Origin: Trichomonas vaginalis G3
Taxonomy: Eukaryota; Parabasalia; Trichomonadida; Trichomonadidae
DNA: 64,000 nucleotides
NCBI RefSeq assembly: GCF_026262505.1
Contig: NC_067208.1
Coordinates: 10,735,962-10,799,961, forward strand
Direction: 5' to 3'
The translations under genes and the position numbers were made by a program. Below the pieces are notes generated by a model, which saw nothing but the letters and a program-made list of their open reading frames with translations, did no database searches and was not told the origin of the DNA. Every line of letters starts with the position of its first letter. The stretch's first letter is position 1. Of this stretch, positions 1 through 9,264 are shown piece by piece.

Positions 1-141
1 ATTGTTATATAGTATTTTCTTAACTTTCATCTAAATCATTTTTTATCGCAATCTCTTTCTTTTCATATTCAGCTTTGTTTTATATAATTTTCTTTCTTTT
101 TATGTTTACCATTGTTTTACGAAGTTTTCTTGTTTTAAACG

Positions 142-227
142 AATGCCCTTTAAGCTATGCATTCAAAAAAAAGGCCTCAAATATTGCCAGTTTCTTAGTT
201 GAACATGGTGCCCAGAAAATCAATTAA
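142..227 (+). pseudogene. Ankyrin-repeat gene, 3' tail only
   Basis: A short open stretch reads as one terminal ankyrin repeat (PLSYAFKKKASNIASFLVEHGA, split here as PLSYAFKKKAS then NIASFLVEHGA), ending in TAA. It matches the helix-turn-helix form of the ankyrin genes later in the window. No intact upstream frame reaches it. It is either the end of a gene whose earlier repeats lie outside the window in another frame, or a decayed relic. The frame upstream is open but does not look like ankyrin sequence. Confidence 0.5.
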
Positions 228-1353
228 ACTTTTTCTAATAATTTCATTTGAAATTAAATAAAAAGTTCTTACTCCATTTTTTTCCTTTTCCTTATCATTT
301 GATGAGCTAGAGTGACATTCGTGAACTGTTATTCACAGGTTTGTCCCAATTTAACTGTTAACATCTTTCGAGAAATACATTTTTTTGGAATTAAGTTGGT
401 TGAGGTTTGACTTTGTTCAAGGCCATGAACTCAAAAATTTGAGTTGTTATTTAACGTTGCAAGGGGAAATGGATCATATGCAGATGGTTTTATTTTGAAT
501 TGCATTCGATTATGAACTCAAACTCAGATATTTATATAGTTTCGTGATTTCCACAGAATAATAAACATATTTTTAAAGAACAGATAACTTCAAATGATTG
601 AATATTTTATTTTAATTCAATCACCTAAAAATTGATATCTTGTGTTTGGCTGATCTCATCTATCTTGAAAAAACAGTCATTATTTCTCTTACAACATTTA
701 ACTGTGTCCTTAACTCTAAAATATATAATAAAATATAATATATAACAAGATAAACACAAATTATTATTTATATGGTGAATCTAAAAATACCATGTAGAAT
801 GCCCCATATTTGTTTTGTTTTGATAAATTTAGTTGTTTAAATATAGCGTGTTTGTTTGATATTTATAGTTTTGAAGGCATAACTTTGCTAATTGTTATGA
901 TTTTAACTAAATTTGTTATAATAACTCGAAAGAAAGGGATTTTTCAAATTGAGCAAACACACCCGCATACATTAAGGGTGTACATACGCCTCTATGACAC
1001 AGCTTTCAATTCAGATGTTTAAGGTTAATTTTCATTGACGCTTCACATCAGATACCAAAAATTTGAATTAAAGTCAGATGGGCGTAATTGCAGCCTTAAT
1101 GATGCACTTACTACTTACTGACACGTTCAGATAATATCAACATATTTTTATTTTAATGGCAAAAGAGTATAATAGCCATTTTAGGAACTAAGCAGTGATT
1201 TATAATAACTTTTTCTCGATCAAAAATAATAACTTTTGACCTTAGAGAATTGGGATATAAAGCTTGAGTGTCAAAAAAATTGAGAGAATGTCATAAAAAA
1301 AACTATATCATTCTATTTTATTTAAAAAAATCACATTACATTATACATATTAG
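228..1353. other. Intergenic, no gene seen
   Basis: AT-rich sequence between the ankyrin tail and the 3' end of the ARM-like gene. A 70-codon open frame at 810-1022 has no family signature and is probably chance. The one structured part is a dispersed repeat at about 961-1086, listed separately. Confidence 0.6.
961..1086 (-). repeat. Dispersed repeat, copy A
   Basis: On the minus strand this segment aligns over about 120 bp with 59022-59150 on the plus strand. Shared blocks include TTACGCCCATCTGAC, a TGAAAATTAAC block and CACCCTTAA followed by a GGGTGT block. Neither copy codes. The family is not recognised; degraded ends of a DNA transposon would fit. Confidence 0.5.
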
Positions 1354-2907
1354 TTATTGGTCTTCTTCTTCATCAAGTAAGCAAGACTTTATACTTTTTG
1401 CCAACATTTGAATCTTCAATTCCGCATCTTCGCAAATTTCATCAAGAAAATCTGTAACTTCGCATTCAGTTAATATGGATATGAATTCATCCTTCTTTCC
1501 CGCCTGTTTATAGAAGTCTGCATATATTTCCAAGGCCAAAAGATAGTCAGTTAAAAATTTATCATTTTTATCATCGAAAACACTGACAATTATTTGAATT
1601 AAATCAGGACACTTTTCTAAAATAAGGCCAAGGAGTTGTTGCGAAGACAATTTAATGATGGAACAGATGGAATGAACAATAACTTGTTTTTCTTTGAAAG
1701 AAACAGATGGAACAATATCAAGAAGCATCCAATAAATACCACAATCAAAGATTATACTGATTTCTTGCTCACATCCCACTTCTTTTATACAATTAAAATA
1801 ATCATCAATGAAAAGAAAGGCAACGCACCTTGCTTCTAAGTAACTCTGGCTCAATGATGGATTGGTATCTATTTGGCTAGATGCAAATTGTATGAATTCC
1901 ATAAGATTATCGAAAATTTTGTGAGTTGCGAAAAATAATCTTTCATCGTTTTTGTATTTGATGATATCTCGCATGCATTTGATGGTCTCTATCGATATTG
2001 ATACGTTCTTGTCGTCTAAATACTTCGTTAAGACCTCATATGCAGCGTTTTCTTTGTAAGGCGTAAAAATGAAGTGTTTGAAGTAATGAAACGCCATTTG
2101 TATGCCACATATGACAAGGATTCGTAGTTGTGGATATGGAAAGGCCAAGCCGAGAATTAAAATTTCACAAATATTTTGAACTTCGTGAGTGTAATTGAGC
2201 TCGTAGCTGCAGTAGAGTATAGCGGTAAGGAACCTGATTAATGTTACTCTGATCTTGCTGACGTAATCATCACTCGAGAACCCACTTTGAGAAATAATTT
2301 CGGAATATTCTTGGGAAGTAAATTCTCGGATATGTTTATCAAGGCAAAGAATAACTACTTGTATTGGAGATAGATTTTTGTTAATTGAATTAATATGAAT
2401 CTTCTGAAAAAGTGATTCGAAAATTTCTTTGTTTTCATGGCCAGCAATATGATGCAATATCTTTAAATTGTAATATGACATCTCGGGGCTAGTTGAATTT
2501 ATGATGTTTTCGCATAAAATCTCGAGAAGTCCATTTTGAATAAATTGTGAACAAGCAAACTCACTTGAACCGCATAAACGACGTACTAGTGTCCAAGCAT
2601 AATTCGATATATCTGGATTTTCGTGCATTGTGAGTTCTTTTATTCGATTTAAAGGTGGAGGAAATTCTAAAGGACGGGAGTATCTGCCATCAATCTTAAT
2701 TATGTCATTGAAGTATTGCATCCCTTCTATAGCTGTTTTGTCGTCAAATATTAGTCGTGCGTTGTAATTACACTCATTTTCTGGAAGTTCTTCTTCTTCA
2801 TCAGATAAATCATCACCCTCTTTTGGCATAATAAAAGAAAAGATCAATTCCATCTTATTTCGCCGCAAATTTTCTATTTCTAAGCTAATATCTTTAGGAA
2901 TTTCCAT
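1354..2907 (-). CDS. ARM/HEAT-like helical repeat protein
   Basis: A 517-residue protein with no signal peptide and no membrane segments. After an acidic N-terminal patch (about residues 31-45, DDLSDEEEELPENE) it is a run of amphipathic helix pairs typical of armadillo-type folds, for example IRKELTMHENPDIS-type and LRILVICGIQMAFHYF segments. It ends in an acidic tail (CLLDEEEDQ). Trichomonads have many such ARM-like proteins of unknown role, usually thought to be protein-binding scaffolds. No catalytic motif is visible. The start is the first ATG in the frame. It stands alone and points away from the cyclase-like gene. The fold is inferred from helix periodicity only. Confidence 0.7.
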   Translation of the reverse strand: MEIPKDISLEIENLRRNKMELIFSFIMPKEGDDLSDEEEELPENECNYNARLIFDDKTAIEGMQYFNDIIKIDGRYSRPLEFPPPLNRIKELTMHENPDISNYAWTLVRRLCGSSEFACSQFIQNGLLEILCENIINSTSPEMSYYNLKILHHIAGHENKEIFESLFQKIHINSINKNLSPIQVVILCLDKHIREFTSQEYSEIISQSGFSSDDYVSKIRVTLIRFLTAILYCSYELNYTHEVQNICEILILGLAFPYPQLRILVICGIQMAFHYFKHFIFTPYKENAAYEVLTKYLDDKNVSISIETIKCMRDIIKYKNDERLFFATHKIFDNLMEFIQFASSQIDTNPSLSQSYLEARCVAFLFIDDYFNCIKEVGCEQEISIIFDCGIYWMLLDIVPSVSFKEKQVIVHSICSIIKLSSQQLLGLILEKCPDLIQIIVSVFDDKNDKFLTDYLLALEIYADFYKQAGKKDEFISILTECEVTDFLDEICEDAELKIQMLAKSIKSCLLDEEEDQ

Positions 2908-3670
2908 CTAAAATCTTTTGTCACTTTTTAAAATCTCTGTAAACAAAATTAAATAACAAAAACAGGTCAAGAATATAAGAAATCCTTAATTTCGGTAGGA
3001 TAATCATTCATGAGTGGCTGATTCCCAATAGTTTACACTATTAGTTTATTCAAATTTTAACATTTAACATTTATTGTTTTATAAAAGATTGTTTCGGGAC
3101 TATTCAGAACATAAAAACTACTCGAATTTCCAGAATATGTTATTGTTAAGCATTGAAAACTCACTAACTTACTTTCAATGTGTACTTATTGAGGTTTGAG
3201 TACTAATTTCAGCCCAATTCAATATTAAAATTCTTTTAAGTAACTAATACAAATGCTACCTATCTATTCCAAAAAGTGTTCTTGCCATCAATAATCTACC
3301 CTTATAGCTCATTAATTCAAATAAACAACATTACTACTATTTCCTATGACTCTATGTGCTGATTATTGCACTCATATTTGAAATAATTTATTTTTTTTAG
3401 AAATCCTTATTTTATCTTTAGTTTTGGCGATATATATTAAGGTAATTTCGCATAAACTTCTTATAACTCCTAAGTTTATCCGGTTACAATCAACTTAAGA
3501 TTGATCGAGATCTGTAATTTTTAAAAATCCCGCGATTTACGACAAGAAGGTCCCACATAAACTTCTCTATCTAATTTCTAACTATTTCATATTTGTTATG
3601 AATTAAAATTTTTGAGCGAAAGGTTATGTAAAAATTTATTGTAATTTTGAAATAAAAAGTGCCAGATTGT
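2908..3670. other. Divergent intergenic region
   Basis: About 760 bp of AT-rich DNA between two divergently transcribed genes, so it should hold both promoters. I found no clear match to the trichomonad initiator close to either ATG and no repeats worth naming. Confidence 0.5.
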
Positions 3671-6600
3671 ATGAAAGAAAATAATCGGTTCAGTCAGACT
3701 TCTCGGCTTGTAACGGCGAACCACCCCAACGAGATAGGCCTAAAATGGAACTTTTTTCGTTTTTCAGCAATTCTCAAAAATGTATCACTCAGGAATTCCG
3801 GAATTAGCGCCTTTACAATATTTTACCAGCTTATAACAACAATAGGAGCCACTCTATACCCGATTTTTCTGACAGATTCGAATAAAAACCCAGAATCGGG
3901 ACTGACTGATTTGACATTTTTTCCAAATTGCGAAAGATTACAGAATTTCATCCCTGGTATCATTCCTATTCAAGCTGCCGACATCTTATCATTCATATTT
4001 ATATTAATTCCCATTATTTGTTTTTTTATTTGCTTATATAACCACGATTATTTACTTTATTTATATCCATTCTTATCACAACAGATTCTTTCAATAATTT
4101 ATCCATACATTTGCATTTCATTGAGTTACACTTTAATGTATTTTATTTACGCGAGAACAAGCCTCTATTATTCATTGCTGAACTTCGTCCTGCTTCTACT
4201 ATTCCTAATCTTTATTGGCGTGTACATGATTTTGATTTACGTTGATAATAACTCAATAATCGCGATTAATAACGTTACAGGAGAATGGTTTCAAGGTTTC
4301 ACTCCCTTCATGCCTATATACACATTCTTTATCTTTTTCGTATCAATTCAAAGCCAAAACATGGAAGTTTATGGATATTCAGCGTGCTTTTTATTTTCTG
4401 TTATAATTTCATTAGCTGCAGCAATATACGTAATCACAGAAATGCCCATGTTAAATTTAACCTTGAATTGCATGATTGCTTCCCAATATATTATTATTTT
4501 TATTATATTAGTCCTTGATTCTTTAGTTGTCACTTTTGAAATTCTTCCTCCGAAGTTTTTGATCATGTTTTCACCATTAGTTTCGATTTTAATTTATGTA
4601 ATTATTAAATTTTTATGTGATCGAAGAAGAATCTCAATACAGCAGTTTATCGACCAATTTGATAATAACAGTACTGATTACACGGTTTCTGCCATTTCAA
4701 CAACCTTGGAATCCTTAAAAACAGAGAGACAAGTCAGATTATTAATTTATGAGGGTTTGCAAAGTGGCAATCGAACAGTATTATCACCTGCTTTTGTCCA
4801 ATTCTGCTTAGAGAAGTTCCCTAAGAGCAAATGGATCGTTAGTTACGTTGCTTTTCTTTATGCCATCTCATGGGGAACTTATCCAAGGGTTTACAAGTTT
4901 TTATTGCATACATTAAGCTTGGATCATTTCGGATTACACAATATGCACGTTTTCCAAGCGATTTATTGTTTAATGCAAACAGCAGAAAGTATATCTCCTG
5001 TAATCGCTCGAGAATTAGATGATTATCGTTGCGAAGTTGCTCAGTTTGCATCAATACACAGAACGTTCTGGAGATCTGTCTTGTATTCGGATTCCGAATC
5101 TTTCCATGACGCATTTTTCCTATTTCACTCAAAGATCAAAGAACTAGAGCGAACACTTAAGATCCTTGAGATGAAATATCCATATTGCTCTAGTATCGCT
5201 TCAGAAAATGCCCTTTTCTTTGCTGATATGAAACATAATTTCCTCAGATCCAGCCAATACTATACACGAGCCGTCCAACTACTAAATAATACAAGAACAT
5301 ATATAGTTAATGACCTATTTGCTTCATATTCCATGCTATTTCCAATTTGCCAACCCGCATTTCAAGAAGAACAGGACAATAACGACTCAAATGTTGATGA
5401 ACTGAGATTTATATCAATAACAGAGTCCCATGAACACGCTCTGAGGTACATGACGTTAGTTTCTTCACATGATGAATATTTACAAGCTCTTACTCATGCT
5501 TTTTCTGTTCCAACAGCACACCAGCCAGTTGATATCACGTTCGATCAGATCAGAACCATCTTTCTTAAGTTGACATTCATTTTAACAATAATTTTCTTTG
5601 CAATTGTCTGTTTAATCATTCTTGGCATGACAAATGAGAACGAGGTTGATAGAGAGATGTATAATAGCTCTGTATCCATAATAAATTCCATGATGATGTT
5701 CCGAAATGAAGTTCACTTGGCCAGACAAGACGTCAGATTAGTTGCAAACATTCTTACAGACCAATACAACGAAACTGTTAAGAATTCCATCTATTACAAC
5801 ATAAGTTCTACAGAATGGTTCAATTTGGTCGACAGACTTTTCAATTTATCTCGTTCCCACGTCAGCAAGATCGAAGCCATGCTCCATAGCCACATATATT
5901 TGTTCAATACGAGGAAAATCAACAATTCTATTTTATTTGAGTATCCAGTCTTCAACAGATCGAAATATGACTTTGTATATTTGTATTCTGGTGTCCATTA
6001 CATCATGGAGTTCATGCTTTCGAGTCGAGAAAAGGATCCACAAATAAATATTAATATGATCAATTCTTTAGACAACTATTCTATCAATTTGATAGAATTA
6101 TGCGAAGATATGTTCAATTCATTAGTTGTTTCTCATGACGAATGGGTCAGATTAACTGTCAAAAAGAACATTTCGAAATTTGTCAAAACCTTAGGAATAA
6201 TTTTCATAGCCGCGGTTTTCATTATAGGAATACATGTTTTCTCAATGATGACAATGCAGGAAAACATGTTTGCCGTGATCAAAACCATCCAGCCATCAAT
6301 GCTGAAGTCAATTTCCTCCATTTACGATAAATTGATCACTCACGAAATGCATCAAAAACAAGTTCCTCATGATGTCACTTTTGTTCGATCAATTTTATCT
6401 GTCACTTTAGCATTTATTTTCCTTATGGCCGCTCCTGTTTTCATGATCTCCTTGCAGGTGGAATACGACAAAACAATAACACCTGCAAACCAGACACTCA
6501 TGGACATGGTTGATCCAAACAACATCACTCAATTCGTGACTTTTTCTGTTGCAATTTTGGAGTCATATTTCAGATTGAATGATAATGTCACTTTTAATTC

Positions 6601-7693
6601 AAATGAAATTGCATTTATATATGACATGGCCATGAATTCCACGAAAGGCCGTATGTACTATATGTTCAATTCGAGTTGTGATAACTGTTACACGACAACA
6701 GATTATTACGACAAGTTTTCAAAGGCAACAATGTGGACGGCAACATATTCTTCGATATTGTTAGCATTGTTGTTTTTGGTAATTTTCATTGTCAACGGCT
6801 ACAAAGTGATAAATATCAGTCGCTCTGTAGAAGACATAATGAAATTCGTGCCACAAGCTGCGAGAAAGTCTAATCCTGTATTAAACGGAATCATGGTTGG
6901 AGTGAGAACTCCTATCAGAGAAGTAACAGAATTCGTAGATTGTATAAGAACAGAACCAAGTGATTTGGAGTTCTTCGCAATCATTTGTTTGGGTCAAGTT
7001 GAAAATGTCATTGAAATAAAAGGTGACATCACAAGATTTTTCCCGTTCGTACCGAATTTTCTTTCGGAAATCAGAGATTACATTATCAATCACACAAATG
7101 AAAACAGGGATTCTGTCATGGCTTTCTTTGACCAGAAAAAACCTTTAGAAACAAGATCCGTTGCTATTGACAATGACAAAGAAATTGCATTGACATTCTC
7201 AAGGAAAGGAGCAATTCTTTTAGTCAAAGATGATACACACCACCATGCAGAAAATAATAGACTGAGAATGGTGGAACAGTTGCAATCAACAGTCAAAGAA
7301 ATTAAGGATAAAAAGAAAAATTTCCAAATTTTGAATTCTATCGTCGCTATCGTTGATGTTCCAAACAAAGAGTTGCATAAAGAGATATGTGGCAAATTGG
7401 AAAAAATAGTCAATGTCGCAGATACAAGATTTAGAAAGATAGTTTCAATTTGTGAACCAGAAAAATCCAAAATTTTGACTGATCTTTTGAAGAATATTTA
7501 CGAAAACCATAAAAATGAGATAAAAATAGTAATCCATTGCGGTGGAAACGTATCAGTATTGGCATGCGCACCAGCTATCGAGAAATCAAGACTTTTTGGA
7601 GATACTTACGACCAGGCCAAATTATTACTCCACAGGGCAAATTATGGAGACGTTATATTATCTCCACAGTTCAAGCAGTTAATGAATCAATGA
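3671..7693 (+). CDS. Multi-pass membrane protein with degenerate cyclase-like C-terminus
   Basis: A 1340-residue protein from the first ATG; the frame is open four codons further up, but only with a GTG start. Residues about 35-320 hold roughly eight membrane segments. A long soluble region follows, then single membrane segments near residues 634-656, 837-857, 907-929 and 1024-1044, with N-glycosylation sequons in the loops. After the last segment comes a PAS-like stretch and then, at about 1217-1340, a region resembling the end of a class III nucleotidyl cyclase (IVIHCGGNVSVL, FGDTYDQAKLLL). Trichomonads have a large family of such receptor-type cyclases. The front of the cyclase fold, which normally carries the metal-binding FxDI motif, is not recognisable, so this member may be a pseudo-cyclase receptor. 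Confidence 0.65.
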   Translation: MKENNRFSQTSRLVTANHPNEIGLKWNFFRFSAILKNVSLRNSGISAFTIFYQLITTIGATLYPIFLTDSNKNPESGLTDLTFFPNCERLQNFIPGIIPIQAADILSFIFILIPIICFFICLYNHDYLLYLYPFLSQQILSIIYPYICISLSYTLMYFIYARTSLYYSLLNFVLLLLFLIFIGVYMILIYVDNNSIIAINNVTGEWFQGFTPFMPIYTFFIFFVSIQSQNMEVYGYSACFLFSVIISLAAAIYVITEMPMLNLTLNCMIASQYIIIFIILVLDSLVVTFEILPPKFLIMFSPLVSILIYVIIKFLCDRRRISIQQFIDQFDNNSTDYTVSAISTTLESLKTERQVRLLIYEGLQSGNRTVLSPAFVQFCLEKFPKSKWIVSYVAFLYAISWGTYPRVYKFLLHTLSLDHFGLHNMHVFQAIYCLMQTAESISPVIARELDDYRCEVAQFASIHRTFWRSVLYSDSESFHDAFFLFHSKIKELERTLKILEMKYPYCSSIASENALFFADMKHNFLRSSQYYTRAVQLLNNTRTYIVNDLFASYSMLFPICQPAFQEEQDNNDSNVDELRFISITESHEHALRYMTLVSSHDEYLQALTHAFSVPTAHQPVDITFDQIRTIFLKLTFILTIIFFAIVCLIILGMTNENEVDREMYNSSVSIINSMMMFRNEVHLARQDVRLVANILTDQYNETVKNSIYYNISSTEWFNLVDRLFNLSRSHVSKIEAMLHSHIYLFNTRKINNSILFEYPVFNRSKYDFVYLYSGVHYIMEFMLSSREKDPQININMINSLDNYSINLIELCEDMFNSLVVSHDEWVRLTVKKNISKFVKTLGIIFIAAVFIIGIHVFSMMTMQENMFAVIKTIQPSMLKSISSIYDKLITHEMHQKQVPHDVTFVRSILSVTLAFIFLMAAPVFMISLQVEYDKTITPANQTLMDMVDPNNITQFVTFSVAILESYFRLNDNVTFNSNEIAFIYDMAMNSTKGRMYYMFNSSCDNCYTTTDYYDKFSKATMWTATYSSILLALLFLVIFIVNGYKVINISRSVEDIMKFVPQAARKSNPVLNGIMVGVRTPIREVTEFVDCIRTEPSDLEFFAIICLGQVENVIEIKGDITRFFPFVPNFLSEIRDYIINHTNENRDSVMAFFDQKKPLETRSVAIDNDKEIALTFSRKGAILLVKDDTHHHAENNRLRMVEQLQSTVKEIKDKKKNFQILNSIVAIVDVPNKELHKEICGKLEKIVNVADTRFRKIVSICEPEKSKILTDLLKNIYENHKNEIKIVIHCGGNVSVLACAPAIEKSRLFGDTYDQAKLLLHRANYGDVILSPQFKQLMNQ

Positions 7694-8577
7694 TTTGATC
7701 ATTTTCAATTTTTGATTTTTTTTAGTCAAATTAATTTTTTTTGGTGAATTAATTTGAATCTCAATCAAAAATAATTATCATGATATCGGTCATTTATATA
7801 TGTAATTTTTTTTGGAAAATTTACTTAATTTTTCAAAAAAATTATATTTTTTTTTGCTCAATTATGCTTTGCTTTGTTTGATCGATGTAGCATTTATCAG
7901 TAATTCAAATAGTTTTAATTTAATGTTATTATGTTTGTTTGTTTTTTAAATAAATTTTATACCATTGTTAGTATATGTTTAAATCTTATTTCTACCACAC
8001 ACATTTTTCTGCTATACACTTTTTGGCTAACAACTCCATTTGAATTCTTATGATTAATTAATTAATTACTTTTTTTCGTATTTGAATGCTATGGTCTTTG
8101 TACAAAATCGGCAAGCCTCAATATGGTTACTGTTTCAATTTTCTGAGTTACACTTATTATTGGCTTCTCATGTTTGCCAAAAACCACTCTTCAAATTCTC
8201 TATCGTTTCTCTATCGCCACAACGTCTATTCAGAATTTTTTAAAGTCATGATTTTTCCTCAAATAAAATATGATCATTATACAATGATAAATGGATTGCA
8301 TTAAATTCAAAGAATTTCTTCAAAAACCAAAAGGATTTTCAGAAGTTTACAAGTCAAGAGCAAGGTAGGAACAAATTTATTGTATTTTGTATTTTTGCAA
8401 TAAATATAATTTTTATCCTTAATTCTATTTTGAATACCTTTCAATTACGAATAGCAAATAAATATTACTTTTCATAGTGATTGATATTATCTAATCGTTT
8501 TATGAACTATAGATAACTAATGTGTTTCTGAAAATTCAATACTTTGTTTCTGACTATAAAAAAAAATAAACTCTTCA
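7694..8577. other. Intergenic, no gene seen
   Basis: AT-rich DNA between two genes on the same strand. A 72-codon frame at 8086-8304 lacks family features and is likely chance. The last part should carry the promoter of the PLAC8 gene; an A-rich stretch sits just before its ATG. Confidence 0.55.
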
Positions 8578-9264
8578 ATGTCTAACGACTTCTCGACATC
8601 TATTTGGGAATGTATGGATGACACCTCCTCTTGCTGCTTAGGTTGCTTCTGCCCATGGGTCCTTCATTGTAATAATGCAACTTTAATTGAAGGTAGATCA
8701 GATTGCTGCCGCCAATGCTTATGCTATTTCACTGAATTTAATATCAGACAAACAATTAGAAGGCGGAAGAACTACGAATATAACTGCGTTGGCGATTGCT
8801 GCACTTTATGGTGCTGCCACGATCTCGCACAGTGCCAACACAACCGTGAGCTTAAGAAAGGTAATGGAATACCACTTCCAGGCGAAGGCTATGCAGGATT
8901 CATTGTTGTTCCAAAGAATAAGACACAAGATAATCAAACCGGAGACCAGACAATTGTTGTTAATGTTAACGCTGGCTACGCTCCACCACCACAGGGCTAC
9001 GCTCCACCGCCACCACAAGGCTACGCTCCACCGCCACCACAAGGCTACGCTCCACCACCACCACAAGGATATGCTCCACCACCACCACAAGAATACGCTC
9101 CACCACCACCACAAGAATACGCTCCACCACCTCCACAGGGATACGCGCCACCACCACCACAAGGCTATGCAGTACCACCGCCACCACCACCAGCTCCAGA
9201 ACATAAGAAGAAGAAATCATCCAGCTCATCATCTAGCTCATCCTCATCTTCATCCTCTTCTTAA
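8578..9264 (+). CDS. PLAC8-family cysteine-rich protein with proline-rich repeat tail
   Basis: A 228-residue protein in three parts. Residues about 8-100 are a PLAC8 (plant cadmium resistance/fruit-weight-like) domain: CCLGCFCPWVLHCNNATLIEG, then CCRQCLCYF, FNIRQTIRRR and a final CC..C.DLAQCQHNREL block. Residues about 133-205 are eight or nine copies of GYAPPPPQ. The last ~25 residues are lysines followed by an almost pure serine run. Family members sit at membranes through the Cys-rich core and affect metal transport or organ size in plants; no role is known in trichomonads. An overlapping frame from 8687 is also open but His-rich and artefactual; the PLAC8 cysteine pattern decides the frame. 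Confidence 0.8.
   Translation: MSNDFSTSIWECMDDTSSCCLGCFCPWVLHCNNATLIEGRSDCCRQCLCYFTEFNIRQTIRRRKNYEYNCVGDCCTLWCCHDLAQCQHNRELKKGNGIPLPGEGYAGFIVVPKNKTQDNQTGDQTIVVNVNAGYAPPPQGYAPPPPQGYAPPPPQGYAPPPPQGYAPPPPQEYAPPPPQEYAPPPPQGYAPPPPQGYAVPPPPPPAPEHKKKKSSSSSSSSSSSSSSS
8974..9172 (+). repeat. In-frame 24-bp tandem repeat (GYAPPPPQ)
   Basis: Eight or so copies of a 24-bp unit in the PLAC8 gene tail encode GYAPPPPQ with small changes (EYAPPPPQ, a shortened first unit). Synonymous differences between units (CCACCG or CCACCA for Pro-Pro) show that the array is not freshly expanded. Such GYxPP arrays resemble the tails of annexin- and rhodopsin-like proteins. Confidence 0.85.

Noticed and set aside
810-1022. 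70-codon plus-strand open frame
   Set aside because: No family features, hydrophobic AT-driven composition, and it overlaps a dispersed repeat; probably chance.
3659-3670. GTG or TTG starts just upstream of ATG (also at 45779 and 11485)
   Set aside because: A eukaryotic nuclear gene is expected to start at ATG; an in-frame ATG a few codons on, or an intron, explains these cases.
8086-8304. 72-codon plus-strand open frame before the PLAC8 gene
   Set aside because: No recognisable motif, no paralogue in the window, and composition typical of random AT-rich sequence.
8974-9172. CRISPR-like array
   Set aside because: The 24-bp units are contiguous coding minisatellite repeats without spacers.
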